Of a stretch of DNA of 64,000 nt, positions 10,780 to 20,896 are shown piece by piece. The notes beneath the pieces are model-generated. The model worked only from the letters and a program-made list of their open reading frames with translations. It did not search any database and had not been told where the DNA came from. Location of the stretch: the NCBI GenBank assembly GCA_028554755.1, contig JAPTOF010000010.1, forward strand, positions 14,332,501 to 14,396,500. Direction: 5' to 3'. The number at the start of each line of letters is the position of its first letter. The stretch's first letter is position 1. Both the position numbers and the translations under genes were made by a program. Source of the stretch: Cordia subcordata (taxonomy: Eukaryota > Streptophyta > Magnoliopsida > Boraginales > Cordiaceae).

Positions 10780-12226
10780 TCACATTCTTTGGCTAGCTAA
10801 TGCCTGCTGATTCTGAATAAATTGCATTATCTTCATCATGTCATTGCTAGGAGGTTGGCTACTAGAGGAGCAGTAAAGCCCGAGGTTGAGGAGCACTAGT
10901 AAGACGGGGTTGATTCGGATGATAGAAACACAGGGGATATTGAGTACGGGGTCGCTGCTGAGGTGGAACTTGAGAATGTGAACTAGACTCATGCTGTCCT
11001 TGTTTCCAAGAAAATTTCGGGTTGTCCCTCCAACCCGGATTGTATGTGTTCGAGTATGGATTATACTCACAAGAATAACCTTGTGTGGCACATACTTGCT
11101 CTTTCATGAATTCAGGAAATTGTGATGCTAAAGGGCAAGCCATAGTCTCATGAGATGACTCGGAGCACAATGCATAAACTTCAACAACTAAAGGGGCAGA
11201 GGGAGAACCTAAAGAACTAGTCCTATGACCTTGGGATGAAATGGACAAAGAAATGAATTGATCTAGTTTATTTGTTAAAGCCTCGACCTTAGAGGGTAAG
11301 TCTGAAGAAATTCCAACCTCACTAACACTTCTCTTGTTGCCCCCTCGACTAGACCTTTCCATTGCAAAATTTTGAAATGAATTCTCAGCCATCATTTCTA
11401 TTTTCTCCCATACCTTAGTCGGTCTTAAAAGATAGAAACCACCACCGGAGGTGGCATTGACCATCATCCTATTTTGTTCATTTAGGCCTCAAAAGAAGTA
11501 TTGCATTAGGTCATGATTGCCGTATCCATGGTGTGGACATTGTCTAAGAAGATCTTTGAACCTCTCCCAAGCTTCATGAAAAGATTCTAGGTCATGTTGG
11601 GAGAAAGTCATAATGGCAGTCCTAAGATCGACTGTCTTGGCCATGGAATAAAATTTCTGGAAGAACTTAGATCGAAGCTCAGCCCATGTAGTAATGCACC
11701 CATTAGGTAAGGAGTGCAACCAAGTCCTAGCCTTATCCTTAAGAGAGAAAGGAAACAATCTTAGACGTATGACCTCTTGGGAGACATTGGGGACATGTAG
11801 AGTGGAACTCATTTCAACAAAATCAGTAATATGATCAAGAGGACTCTCATTGCTTCTCCCGTAGAAGGAGGGAAGCATAGCCAACATATTAGGCTTAATC
11901 TCGAAGTTCGTCCCCCCCAAACCCGGAATTTGAATAGCCGAATTGGGCTTAAAGGTTTCGGGAAGAAAGAATTGCCTAAGAGTGGGTTCCTCATCTATAG
12001 GTGGATCCGGTCTACGGGGCTCTTGTCTAAAATGAGCTTGGGCTTGATGCCCAATGTGCTCATGAGGTGGAATGGGATTCATAGGGGGATTGGGTGGATT
12101 ATGAGGATGATTGGGATCGGTCATCTCCTCAGGAAGATCTCCTAAATTCGTGAAACGTCTAGTGATTCTTTCGGGTTTGGGATTAAGAGGAACTAGGGGA
12201 TTCCTAAGTGATCTCCTACCACGCAT
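10780..12226 (-). pseudogene. Athila-type gag
   Basis: Structural capsid/nucleocapsid protein. The ATG at 12226 opens a proline-rich N-terminus (PHNPPNPPMNPIPP), then the gag core: PNMLAMLPSFYG, PLDHITDFVEM, RLRLFPFSLKDKARTWLHSL, FYSMAKTVDLR, FHEAWERFKDLLRQCPHHG. The frame stops at a TGA (11489-11491) and continues in the same frame from 11488 to 10862 with a zinc-knuckle-like region (CALCSESSHETMACPLA is the likely equivalent; spacing is not a clean CCHC). A frameshift near 10860 separates it from protease. The TGA fits a CGA-to-TGA change. Length and order match the group. Confidence 0.9.
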
Positions 12227-12486
12227 GCATAAACTATCCTAACTCCGGCCACTTCAACCCTCGAAAACTTCAATATTCCTATACTACAGCAAATAATCCA
12301 CAATCCTAAAAAGTCTACTAAAAAAAATAAAGTCAAAAGCTGAAATAAACCAACAAAAAAAAAAAAAAACTAAAATAAGATAATGTGAGCAGTAAACAAA
12401 ATAAGTAAAAACTAAACAAACTATAAAGAAAAAGTAAGAAAAGCAACTATCAAAACACACAAGCATAGAATGCAAATCACTGTGCC
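12227..12486 (-). other. 5' untranslated leader of the Athila-type element
   Basis: Between primer site and gag start. A/T-rich on this strand, with no frame I would call. A hydrophobic-looking frame at 12284-12505 reads through leader and primer site and is not credible. Confidence 0.6.
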
Positions 12487-12504
12487 TCCCCGGCAACGGC
12501 GCCA
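12487..12504 (-). other. Primer binding site, tRNA-Asp type
   Basis: The plus strand reads TCCCCGGCAACGGCGCCA, which equals the last 18 bases of plant tRNA-Asp(GTC) including CCA as I know it. On the element's sense strand this is the complementary primer site, six bases inside the 5' LTR (LTR starts at 12511). It is fully preserved. Confidence 0.9.
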
Positions 12505-12510
12505 AAAACT

Positions 12511-13464
12511 TGATGTCGTGTTACGAGAGAAAGCTCTAAAAGACCCGCAAGCGTACGGATCGTGTAATATAGTGTGTACGAGTGCAGGTGTCGAACCATA
12601 GGGAGGCATGAATAATGTGAGTGAATTCTATGCTTGGTGTTCTAAAAAGAGCTAAAAAGAAAGATCTAAACTATATGTATTTTACTTCTGAAGGTTTTGG
12701 ATTATTGGGAGCTCTATGTAAACGAAATAAAAATAAACTATGAATAAAAAAAAAGCAAATGAAAACGCAAGTTGATTAAGAGGAAACTAACAATTGAAAA
12801 GGGATAGGGTGACTTCGACTTATGAATGGGTAATTCTATACTCAAATGCTATGGGATTAAGGGATGATGGCTAACTATCATAAGTGCTCTTAACTAGGTT
12901 GCTAATTAATGTCCTGATTTCCCCTTAGGACTCGGTGCGGGTCCGTCCCTAGGCGGCGCCTCCTAGAGCTACGGCGTGGTCCTTATGACCTAAGACCCCA
13001 AGAGTGACTAACTAACTTCCTAGGCGGCTTAGAATGAACCTACCTTAGTACCTAAAACGTTGGCTGGGTTTAAAGCCAAGACCTAGTGTTGCTAAGGTCG
13101 ACTAAATCTATCCTGAAACCTATTGGCTGGATTTAAAGCCAAAGGAGACTCGACCTAGACTAGCCCTAAATTATGCTTCGTCATTCTAAAGTCACTCCAG
13201 CAGGATTTCACTTGCTAGCGCGTGCATAAATATGCAATATTAAAGTTATGCTTGTTACTAGGCATGCAAATACGCATATAGACATGAATAAAAGCATTAC
13301 CCACTTCATAGCATCCACATATAAACACATAGACATGAGTATACATGGATTAGATGTGTTTAGTAACAAACAAACTTCAATTTGTATACATGTTACTCAT
13401 CTAGGCATTTTATCAAACACATAAACATGAATGAAAGAACACCCAATTAAACAAGACAAATCAA

Positions 13465-13518
<54 letters not shown>

Positions 13519-14310
13519 GCCATCATATCCCATATCATAAGAGTATAAAATCAACCCATTACATAAGTTTAATCACCCTATACAAGCCTACTCAGACATA
13601 ATGGAAAATAGAATGAAAGAGATATAACGAAACTCCCCTTTCATCCTAGCGAATTTAGATCACGGCTTGTGAACAATCTTGATTCCAAAGGGTTTGAATC
13701 CTCCCAACTAAGCTTGGTTCTTGGTGAAAAGTGTGTGAAAAGGGTGTGGGAGGCGGCTAGAGAATAGGGTTAAGTGTGTGAGAGGTTAGGTGTGAAGTAC
13801 GTGTTTTTTTTGCTCCCCCCTCAAATTCTTCCGCATCGGGCTTTATTTATAGGTTCGCGCACCGGTCGACCGGCCTCTGGAATACTCGACCGGCTTTCTA
13901 GTGGAGCTCTCTGGAGCTAGGTCGACCGGCTCTTGAAGGAGGGTTGTCCGGCTTTTTGATGAAGCTTTCTGGAGTGGCCGGTCGACCGGCTCTTTTTCCT
14001 TGGTCGTCCGGCTGACTTCCTTCATCAAATTTTGATCTCTTCGGCCTTTGGTCTTCTCTCTTGGCCCCATACATGTCCCATCTTCATCACCTTTCATCGT
14101 CCAGTCTTTATCTTAACCCAGAGTTCACCTAAATCATTGAAAACAAGCAATTAGTGTAGCAATTTACCTCTTAAACTCAATATGCACATTTGTTCATGCT
14201 TAAGCCTATTCTTATCAAAAGTACTACACTAATGCATCATTATAAGCATTCAACACCTCTAAAATATAAGTAAATGGCAATGCTAATACACACTAAATCA
14301 CAACTCATCA
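12511..14310 (-). repeat. 5' LTR of the Athila-type element
   Basis: 1800 bp, TGATGTCGTG to CAACTCATCA. It matches 3332-5126 with scattered mainly transition differences, a TA microsatellite of 48 versus 30 bp (13468-13515), and a shorter palindrome cluster. It presumably carries the promoter; TATA-like AT-rich sequence is abundant, so I place no specific box. Confidence 0.93.
13858..14015. repeat. CCGGTCGACCGG palindrome cluster in LTR
   Basis: Partner of 4662-4830. It has CCGGTCGACCGGC at 13862-13874, TCGACCGGC, AGGTCGACCGGC, TTGTCCGGC and GGCCGGTCGACCGGC ending near 13990. Compared with the other LTR it lacks one internal unit, so copies within a single element differ in motif number. Confidence 0.85.
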
Positions 14311-14315
14311 TGCAT
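14311..14315 (+). repeat. Target-site duplication TGCAT, right copy
   Basis: Exact match to 3327-3331. Confidence 0.9.
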
Positions 14316-14480
14316 ATATATACATTGATTATATTGAGTCAAAACAGCACTTGCACTAATTTTGAGGCAATCATTGGATTAAAAAGGTGTAATTTTATTT
14401 CTTCCAGTGTTTAAGCAAAAATTGTGACTTTCACTTTCAATTTATTATTGTAATCATTAGATAATTAGGTGACATATGTG
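14316..14480 (+). mobile_element. Remainder of LTR A
   Basis: Continues LTR A after the insertion. No reading frame or motif of its own. Its end is taken as the TGATTGTGCC that begins the next LTR-like block, so the boundary is approximate. Confidence 0.45.
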
Positions 14481-14742
14481 TGATTGTGCCTTGCATTACG
14501 GCCATTTATAGAGGTGCTTAAAGGCTATTTGTGTGCAATTAATGTGTTATCTATGCATAAGTTAGAATATATGTGCATAATGAGTTCACGTGCATAAATG
14601 ATGCATTAAGTGCTTTATTTTGTGATTTAGGTGCAAGTTGGGTCGAGGAATAAGCTTAAATTAAGATGGAATGAGTTAATCGATGAAGACCAAAAAAGAA
14701 GAATGAACGAAAGGGCAAACTAGAGGAATTTATCGAGCTCAT
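14481..14742 (+). mobile_element. Truncated LTR B (plus-strand, related to LTR A)
   Basis: Begins TGATTGTGCC and shares the early-LTR pattern of LTR A: GAGGTGCTTAAAGG, AATTAATGTGTTAT, GTGCATAATGAG, GATGCATTAAGTGC, GATTTAGG, as in 2600-2720. It stops abruptly at 14742, where the sirevirus LTR begins in mid-sequence, so both were cut at one junction. Confidence 0.55.
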
Positions 14743-15071
14743 AGAAAAATCTCTTGGGTTCTTTGAAGTTGGGTTTCAAAGAGATTATAAGAACTTGGTT
14801 TGTGCTTCACCAAGATTTGAAGAAGCATCTTAGTGGAGTTTTTGAAGTCCTAAGGGGAGCATCCTTGGGCAGTGGACGTAGGTTTGGCCGAACCACCTTA
14901 AATCCTTTGTTTCTCCTCTCTTTATACTTCCATTTTTATACTTGTTTATTTTGCTTACATTGTGTTTGATATATTGATTGTCAGAAGTTGCAAATTTTCT
15001 GAGAAATTTTTAAAATGAAATTAGTACTTATATCTTAATTCATCCCCCCTCTTAAGATATTTGCACCCACA
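14743..15071 (+). repeat. Sirevirus 5' LTR, truncated (3' end only)
   Basis: Aligns from AATCTCTTGGG with 21889-22212 (for example GGACGTAGG-TTGGCCGAACCACC and TTAAGATATTTGCACCCACA). The upstream ~1 kb seen in the 3' LTR is absent. Confidence 0.9.
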
Positions 15072-15073
15072 AT

Positions 15074-15085
15074 TGGTATCAGAGC
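15074..15085 (+). other. Primer binding site, initiator tRNA-Met type
   Basis: TGGTATCAGAGC, the standard 12-nt complement of the plant initiator tRNA-Met 3' end, two bases after the LTR. Fully preserved. Confidence 0.92.
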
Positions 15086-15131
15086 TAGGGTTCTACATAT
15101 AGTTTAACAACTAGTAGAATTTCTAGCAAAT

Positions 15132-16464
15132 ATGGAGGGAATTTCTATTAAACAAGCACCCTCTTTTGATGGAACAAATTATGCATTTTGGAAAATGAGG
15201 ATGAAAGTGTTTATACAATCACATAATTATAAAGCCGGGAAAATCATAGAAAATGGGCCTATCTTACCTACAAAATTAGAGGGTGATAGGAGAATATCCA
15301 AACCGAAAAATGAATGGAATGATGAAGATATTAAATTATTTGAATTAAATCAAAAAACATTACATTATTTATTCAATGCTATGAATGCAACCGAGTTTGC
15401 TAGAGTAATAGGGTCCACTTCGGCTAAGGAACTTTGGGATCAATTAGAAGTAACGTATGAAGGAACTAGCCAAGTGAAAGAATCTAGGATTGCCATGCTT
15501 GTACATAGATATGAATTATTCAAGATGCTTCCAAATGAAAATGTTGAGCAAATGTTTTCTAGATTTGTTGAAATTACTAATGGTTTGAAAGCTCTTAGCA
15601 AGGATTATTCTAATGTAGAGAAGGTAAGAAAAGTGCTAAGGAGCTTGCCATCATCATGGCAACCTAAAGTCACGGCAATAAAGGAAGCTAAGGACTTGAA
15701 TACATTGGAGCTAAATGAGCTCATTGGGTCACTCATGACTCATGAGCTTGAGATAAAGGATCATGAAGAAGAAGAGAAGAAAGTAAAGAAGTCCATTGCC
15801 CTCGTTGCATCAAAATACCCATCAAGTGACGATGAGGAAGATGATGAGGAGCCGGAAGATGAAGAAATTGCACTTCTAGCCCAAAATTTCAAAAGATTTA
15901 TGAAATTCAGAAAAGGGGCTTCTTCAAGCAACATAAATTGGAAGAAGAAAGGAAAAGAAGGCAAAGAGTTCAAAAAGATAAAAGATGCAAAAGATGAATT
16001 GAAGTGCTGTAATTACAACAAGCCGAGACATATAAAAGCAAATTGTCCTAAGCTTTCAAAGAAGAAGAAAGGTAAGGCGCTCAAGGCCACGTGGGACTTC
16101 TCTAAAACCGAAGAAGATGAGAAAGAGCAACATGAGGTAGCCAACTTTTGCCTCATGGCCATTGAGGATAAGGTACTATCTTCACCTTCTTAATCTATTT
16201 ATTATTCATCTAGTGAAGAAAAGGAAGAGGAATATATTTTTGATAAACTCAAAGATGCATTTGTTAAATTACATGATGATTTATCCTTAGCTTTAGCAAA
16301 AAACAAGCAAATGTATAAAAGTTTGAAACTTGTTCTTAATGAAAAAGAAATTTTGGAAAAGAAAAATGCTTCTCTTATTGAAAAAATAGACATCTTAGAA
16401 AAGGAAAATGATTCATATGCCGAAGATTTTGTAAAGATTGAAAAAGAGGTTAAAGATTTAAAAA
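15132..16464 (+). pseudogene. Sirevirus gag
   Basis: Capsid/nucleocapsid protein. The ATG at 15132 (MEGISIKQAPSFDG) is 46 nt after the primer site. The copia gag core follows (NYAFWKMRMKVFIQSH, LHYLFNAMNATEFARV, AKELWDQLEVTYEGT, KVLRSLPSSWQPKVTAI), then an acidic stretch (SSDDEEDDEEPEDEE), a Lys-rich region and a damaged zinc knuckle (CCNYNKPRHIKANCP, with lost spacing and Gly). An in-frame TAA at 16191-16193 ends the first frame. The same frame then continues as a charged coiled-coil-like segment (LEKKNASLIEKIDILEKEND) typical of sirevirus gag C-termini. It runs without interruption into integrase sequence near 16465. Confidence 0.9.
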
Positions 16465-16778
16465 CTCCTATCTTAAACAAAACTCCATATGAACTATGGC
16501 ATGACAAAACACCTAAAATATCATACTTCAAGGTATTCGGTTGTAAATATTTTATCCTAAATACTAAGGACCACTTAAGAAAATTTGATGCTAAATCTAA
16601 TGAAGGAATATTCTTAGGTTATTCCACAAAGAGCAAAGCATATAGGATATACAGTAAAAGAACTCTTGTTGTGGAAGAGTTAATACATGTTACATTTGAT
16701 GAGACTAATCCATTTGAGCCGAGAAAGGAAATTGATGATGTAGGTTATCTTTTGAAAAGACAACGCTTGAAGATCTAA
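16465..16778 (+). pseudogene. Sirevirus integrase C-terminal remnant fused to gag
   Basis: Only the distal integrase region is present: KTPYELWHDKTPKISYFKVFGCKYF, GIFLGYSTKSKAYRIY, VTFDETNPF. In intact copia elements this follows the catalytic core, but here it follows the gag coiled coil directly in frame. Protease, the zinc-binding region and the D-D-E core have therefore been deleted precisely enough to keep the frame. A frameshift near 16740 then breaks the path to RT. The second sirevirus at 22541-25439 keeps parts of the missing region, which supports deletion rather than a different family. Confidence 0.85.
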
Positions 16779-17083
16779 CTCCAAAAGACAAAGAAAAACC
16801 AACAAAGCAAGAAGAATAACATAAAGAAAAGAGGTCTCAAGCAAATGAGGAAATCAAACAATGCTCAAACAAAGACGCAGAAACAAAAGAACCTCATGAA
16901 GACCTACCAAAAAGTTAGAAGCTCGTAAGAAGCCATCCTCAAGATCTTATTCTTGGTGATCCAAATGAAAGTGTAAGAACTAGGCGTAATATTAGTACTT
17001 TTTGTGAGCATCATGCATTTATCTCTCATATAGAACCCAAAAATGTAAAAGAAGCTCTACTTGATGAAAATTGGATAATTGCC
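16779..17083 (+). pseudogene. Sirevirus integrase-RT linker
   Basis: Lys/Gln/Glu-rich low-complexity linker with stops near 16816 and 16916. The frame that enters RT is recognisable from about 16930 (SHPQDLILGDPNESV). Confidence 0.6.
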
Positions 17084-18545
17084 ATGCAAGAAGAACTTAA
17101 TCAATTTGAGAGAAATAAAGTATGGAAGCTAGTTGAAAGGCCTAAAGATAGACCGGTAATAGGAACTAAATGGGCATTCAGAAATAAACTAGATGAAGCT
17201 GGAATAGTGACTAGGAATAAGGCTAGACTAGTCGCACAAGGATACAATCAAGAAGAAGGAATTGATTACGATGAAACCTATGCTCTTGTAACTAGACTTG
17301 AATCCATTCGTATGTTACTTGCATTTGCATGTCACATGGACTTTAAGCTTTATCAAATGGATGTGAAAAGTGCATTTTTAAATAGATTCATTGAAGAAGA
17401 AGTTTATGTTGAACAACCCCCAGGTTTTGAAGATTCTTGCTTTCTTAATCATGTTTTTAAACTAGAAAAGGCTTTATACGGCTTAAAGCAAGCTCTTAGA
17501 GCTTGGTATGAAAAACTTAGTGGATTTTTGGTAGAAAACAATTTTGAAAGAGGAAAACTTGATTCAACCTTATTTATCAAAAGAAAAGACAATGACATTC
17601 TACTTGTCCAAATCTATGTGGATGATATAATTTTTGGTGCTACTAATATTTCTTTATGTGAGAAATTTTCAAAGTGCATGCACAAGGAATTTGAGATGAG
17701 CATGATGGGAGAATTAACCTTCTTCCTTGGACTACAAATCAAACAAGCAAAAGAGGGGATTTTCATAAATCAAGCCAAATACACCAAGGAAATTATCAAG
17801 AAATTTGGACTTGAAGATGCAAAGGAGATTGGAACTCCCATAAGCCCCTCAACAAAACTAGATAAGGATAAGAAGGGTAAATCAGTAGACGAGAAGAAAT
17901 ATAGAGGTATGATCGGTAGCCTATTATATTTTACTGCCTTTAGACCTGATATCATGTTTGCAGTGTGCTTATGTGCTAAATTTCAATCTAATCCTAAGGA
18001 AACTCACTTAACAGCTGTAAAAAAGAATCATTAGATATCTTAAGGGAACAACTGATCTAGGGCTTTGGTATGCAAAAGGAATGTCATTTGATCTATGTGG
18101 TTTTTCTGATGCTGACTATGCTAGTTACAAAATAGATCGTAAGAGCACTAGTGGAACATGCCAATTCCTAGGACATTCCTTAATATCTTGGTCTTGTAGG
18201 AAACAAAATAGTGTTGCTATTTCTACTACCGAAGCTGAATATATTGCAGCTGGTAGTTGCGTGGCTCAAATTTTGTGGATGAAACAAAATTTACTTGATT
18301 ATGGATTGAAGTATGATCATGTTCCTATACATTGTGATAATACTAGTGCAATTAATCTCACTAAAAACCCAATTAAACATTCAAGAACTAAGCATATTGA
18401 GATTAGGCACCATTTCATTAGAGATCATGTACAAAAAGGTGATATAATACTTGAATTGTTGATACTTTACATCAAGTTGCTGATATTTTCACTAAACCTT
18501 TACATGAGGATCAATTTTGCAAAATTAGGAGAGAGATTGGAATGA
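17084..18545 (+). pseudogene. Sirevirus reverse transcriptase and RNase H
   Basis: The copia RT is nearly complete in 17084-18034: WKLVERPKDRPVIGTKWAF, NKARLVAQGYNQEEGIDYDETYA, YQMDVKSAFLN, EEVYVEQPPGFE, ALYGLKQALRAWYE and the catalytic YVDDIIFG (17614 on). A one-base gain in an A-run near 18017-18022 ends the frame. RNase H resumes in 18081-18545 (FSDADYASYKIDRKSTSG, WSCRKQNSVAISTTEAEYIAA, HCDNTSAINLTKNP, RTKHIEIRHHFIRDHV). A second small indel near 18450 scrambles its last 30 residues. With both frameshifts and the upstream deletion it cannot work, but the catalytic residues are intact. Confidence 0.92.
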
Positions 18546-18638
18546 TAAAATGTGGTTAAATTGCATATATATGTGTTTATGTGACATGGGTATGAAAAAT
18601 AAGCAATCTGTGCACTTTCTGACCCAGCTAGCCTACCA

Positions 18639-18735
18639 AGCCGGTCGACCGACTGAAGCCTTAGGCGTCCAGCTAAAATGAAATTTTGATGAGCTCTCTA
18701 ATCCGGCCGGTCGATCTAGCCGGTCGACCGGCTGA
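18639..18735. repeat. CCGGTCGACCGG palindrome cluster between pol and second ORF
   Basis: GCCGGTCGACCG, GGCGTCCAGC, GGCCGGTCGAT and GCCGGTCGACCGGC (ending near 18732). This is the same motif as in the Athila-type LTRs, here in a copia element and outside an LTR. The element's own LTR has a more degenerate cluster at 21375-21542. Confidence 0.8.
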
Positions 18736-18942
18736 ACACGGACAAGGTTAAAAATTAGGGTTTTCACCCCAAATTCACTTCATTCACTCAATGTCTCTAA
18801 ACCCTAGCCAAAATTTCTCCAAAACCCATCTCAAATTCTTAATTTTTCAACCGTTTTCTTCCAAAATTCTTCCTATAATTTGCTTACCCACTTCAAAAAA
18901 CCAAGTTTTTACCAATTAATCTTGCAAAAACAACGCAAAATT

Positions 18943-20334
18943 ATGGTGAATCTGAGAGGAAGAGGTCAAGCACGTGGGAGAAAAGGGAAGAGGCCAAGAA
19001 CACAATCTCCTCCACCACCACCACCACCTCTAGTATCCAAGATTCAAGGCAGGCAATCGATTTTGTATGGTAAATATATCGTGGACTCTGATTTTGCTGG
19101 CACTGATATCTTACCATTATTTGATAAATGGTTTACGTTTCTACATCTGCATTGTGATGTGCAAGATAAATTAGTAATTGAGTTTTATGAAAATCTTGAG
19201 ATACATAGTAGAAGTCCAAAACTTGAGTTATCTTCTACCGTCTGTGGGGTAAATTTTGTGCTTAAGGAGGAAACTTTACATGAAATATTTAATATACCTG
19301 TTGATGGCGAAGGCCACTACAATAGTCAAGGATGGCCAGAAGGAATTAAGGGAACTGGCATCTTGGGTGAAGTCATAGAATATATGTTGAAGAATGTAGC
19401 GCCTAAGAATCCAAATTTAATTCTTCCATTGTTGAGAGATGTTGATGTTAATACGAGACTTGCTCTTAAAATCGTGAGTGAAGTAATTCTCCCTAGGAAT
19501 ATCAATGATGGAAAAATTTCAGTCATGGATGCTTATATCTACCATAGCCATAGGGAGAAAAAGGAGATAGCTCTGCCTTTCCTAATCCTTCAACATATGT
19601 TGCATATTAATGGAACGGATGGAGGAAAAACGACTACTCCCGGTTATGGTATGGCCTTAATGCATATCTTCTCACATTTCAACATATCGTCAAATGCTCC
19701 ATATAGAAAGTTTGCTTGGAATTTTGACATGTTGTATATGAACTTCATAGGGATTTACTGGTATAATGGGGAGCCAATAAATAGAGAGACCTTCAAAATT
19801 TTGCCCCAAAGCACTCAAGCTGCAATAAAGAATAGGACTAAGAAGGGCACTACTTTCACCGATCTTGTCTTTGGCCTCACTACACAAAACCTTGATGATA
19901 TACTTGGTAGGGTAGACATCACACTAGACGAAGATAAAGGGCCAGAAATTGAGGGTAATCTCGACATAGGCATGCCTAGAACAACGCCCATGGTTGTTAG
20001 TACCTCTAAAGAAGAGGAAAATACTGAGGAAGCTACTCTTAGGCGAGTAATGAGAGAATCTAGGGAGCAAGTGCATATTGATGAGCAACGCCGCAGAGAA
20101 ATTCGTCGTGGTGCTGGTTTTAGCTCGATGGGTCAACAGGAAGACCCTTCTTTGATGGCTTAGATTTTGTCCCAGTTGCAGGCGTTAAACACTGGAATGG
20201 GTGAAATGAGGGCCACCATGACAAGCCAATGGGACAAGCTCACTGTTTGGAGGCAACACATTGATTCAGAAGTGGCTTTTATGAGATCAGGCATGAGGGA
20301 ATACTTCAAGGATCACCATGATTGTGCGCCTTGA
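18943..20334 (+). pseudogene. Sirevirus second ORF (plant-transposon-protein-like), one stop
   Basis: Position after RNase H matches the third/env-like ORF of sireviruses. An upstream ATG in frame exists at 18880, but the ATG at 18943 starts a basic nuclear-signal-like N-terminus (GRGQARGRKGKRPRTQ) and a polyproline run, so I prefer it. The core (LFDKWFTFLHLH, VIEFYENLEIHSRSPKLELS, VCGVNFVLKEETLHEIFNIP, FLILQHMLHINGTDGG, MALMHIFSHFNI) resembles the domain called putative plant transposon protein, found in many plant repeats. A TAG at 20161-20163 ends the long frame after DPSLMA, and the same frame continues 57 codons to TGA at 20332-20334. No clear signal peptide or transmembrane helix, so an envelope role is not supported. 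Its preservation beside a ruined pol is notable. The function is unknown. Confidence 0.75.
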
Positions 20335-20896
20335 TTTTCTTACTTCAGAAAAACATTTTTCATTCCACTTGAAAACACTTTTTAGTTTTAGTTGACTTTC
20401 ACATTCTTGACTTTGGTTAACAAGTTATTTCTCTTATATACAGTCTTAACTTTCGTTTATTATCTTGCCTTTATATTGATTTTAATGATGCCAAAGGGGG
20501 AGAAAGAAGTAAATGGTGAATGGTATATGGTTTTGATGAAGTAAATGGTGAATGGCATATGGTTTTGATGATTTTGATGATTTTGATGATGCCTTTATAT
20601 ATGCGTTGTTGGCTAAATGATCAGTTGATTGAATTGGTTGGTTGAATGGTATATATATGCGTTGTTGGCTGTTGAATGATATACTTTATGGTTTGTTGAT
20701 ATGTTCACTTGTTTGGATATGACTATTTGTTTGATGAGTTGATTATTGCTGAAACATGTCTTCAATATGCATGAGTTTAAACTTGATAAGTAGAAGCATT
20801 TTCCCAAAATAAACTTTTTAAAAGAATGCATATATTAAGGGGGAGTAATTTTGTCTCATATCTAAAAAATTTTGTCATCATCAAAAAGAGGGAGAT
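20335..20896 (+). other. Sirevirus 3' noncoding region with repeated polypurine tracts
   Basis: No gene. Three purine tracts are visible: CAAAGGGGGAGAAAG (about 20491), AAGGGGGAG (about 20839) and AAAAAGAGGGAGAT (20883-20896) directly before the LTR. A GTAAATGGTGAATGG unit is repeated at about 20508 and 20541, followed by GATTTTGAT repeats. Multiple purine tracts are a described sirevirus trait. Confidence 0.8.

Larger units (their letters stand above)
3332..14310 (-). mobile_element. Athila-type Ty3/gypsy LTR retrotransposon, full length, inactive
   Basis: About 11 kb element read on the minus strand: 5' LTR 12511-14310, primer site 12487-12504, gag, protease, reverse transcriptase, RNase H, integrase, a 1.4 kb 3' noncoding region, 3' LTR 3332-5126. 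Domain order RT-RNase H-integrase is Ty3/gypsy. The tRNA-Asp primer site, FMDD reverse-transcriptase motif and gag style fit the Athila group. The two LTRs are nearly identical by eye over long runs and the 5-bp TSD is perfect, so it is one of the younger insertions here. Gag-pol is interrupted by in-frame TGA and TAG codons and several frameshifts. No env-like ORF is visible between integrase and the 3' LTR. Confidence 0.93.

Noticed and set aside
12487..12504. tRNA-Asp gene
   Set aside because: Only the last 18 bases of tRNA-Asp are present, at the expected primer site; no cloverleaf upstream.
12284..12505. 73-residue transmembrane-like frame
   Set aside because: Lies in the leader and primer site of the Athila-type element. 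The hydrophobicity comes from T-rich sequence.
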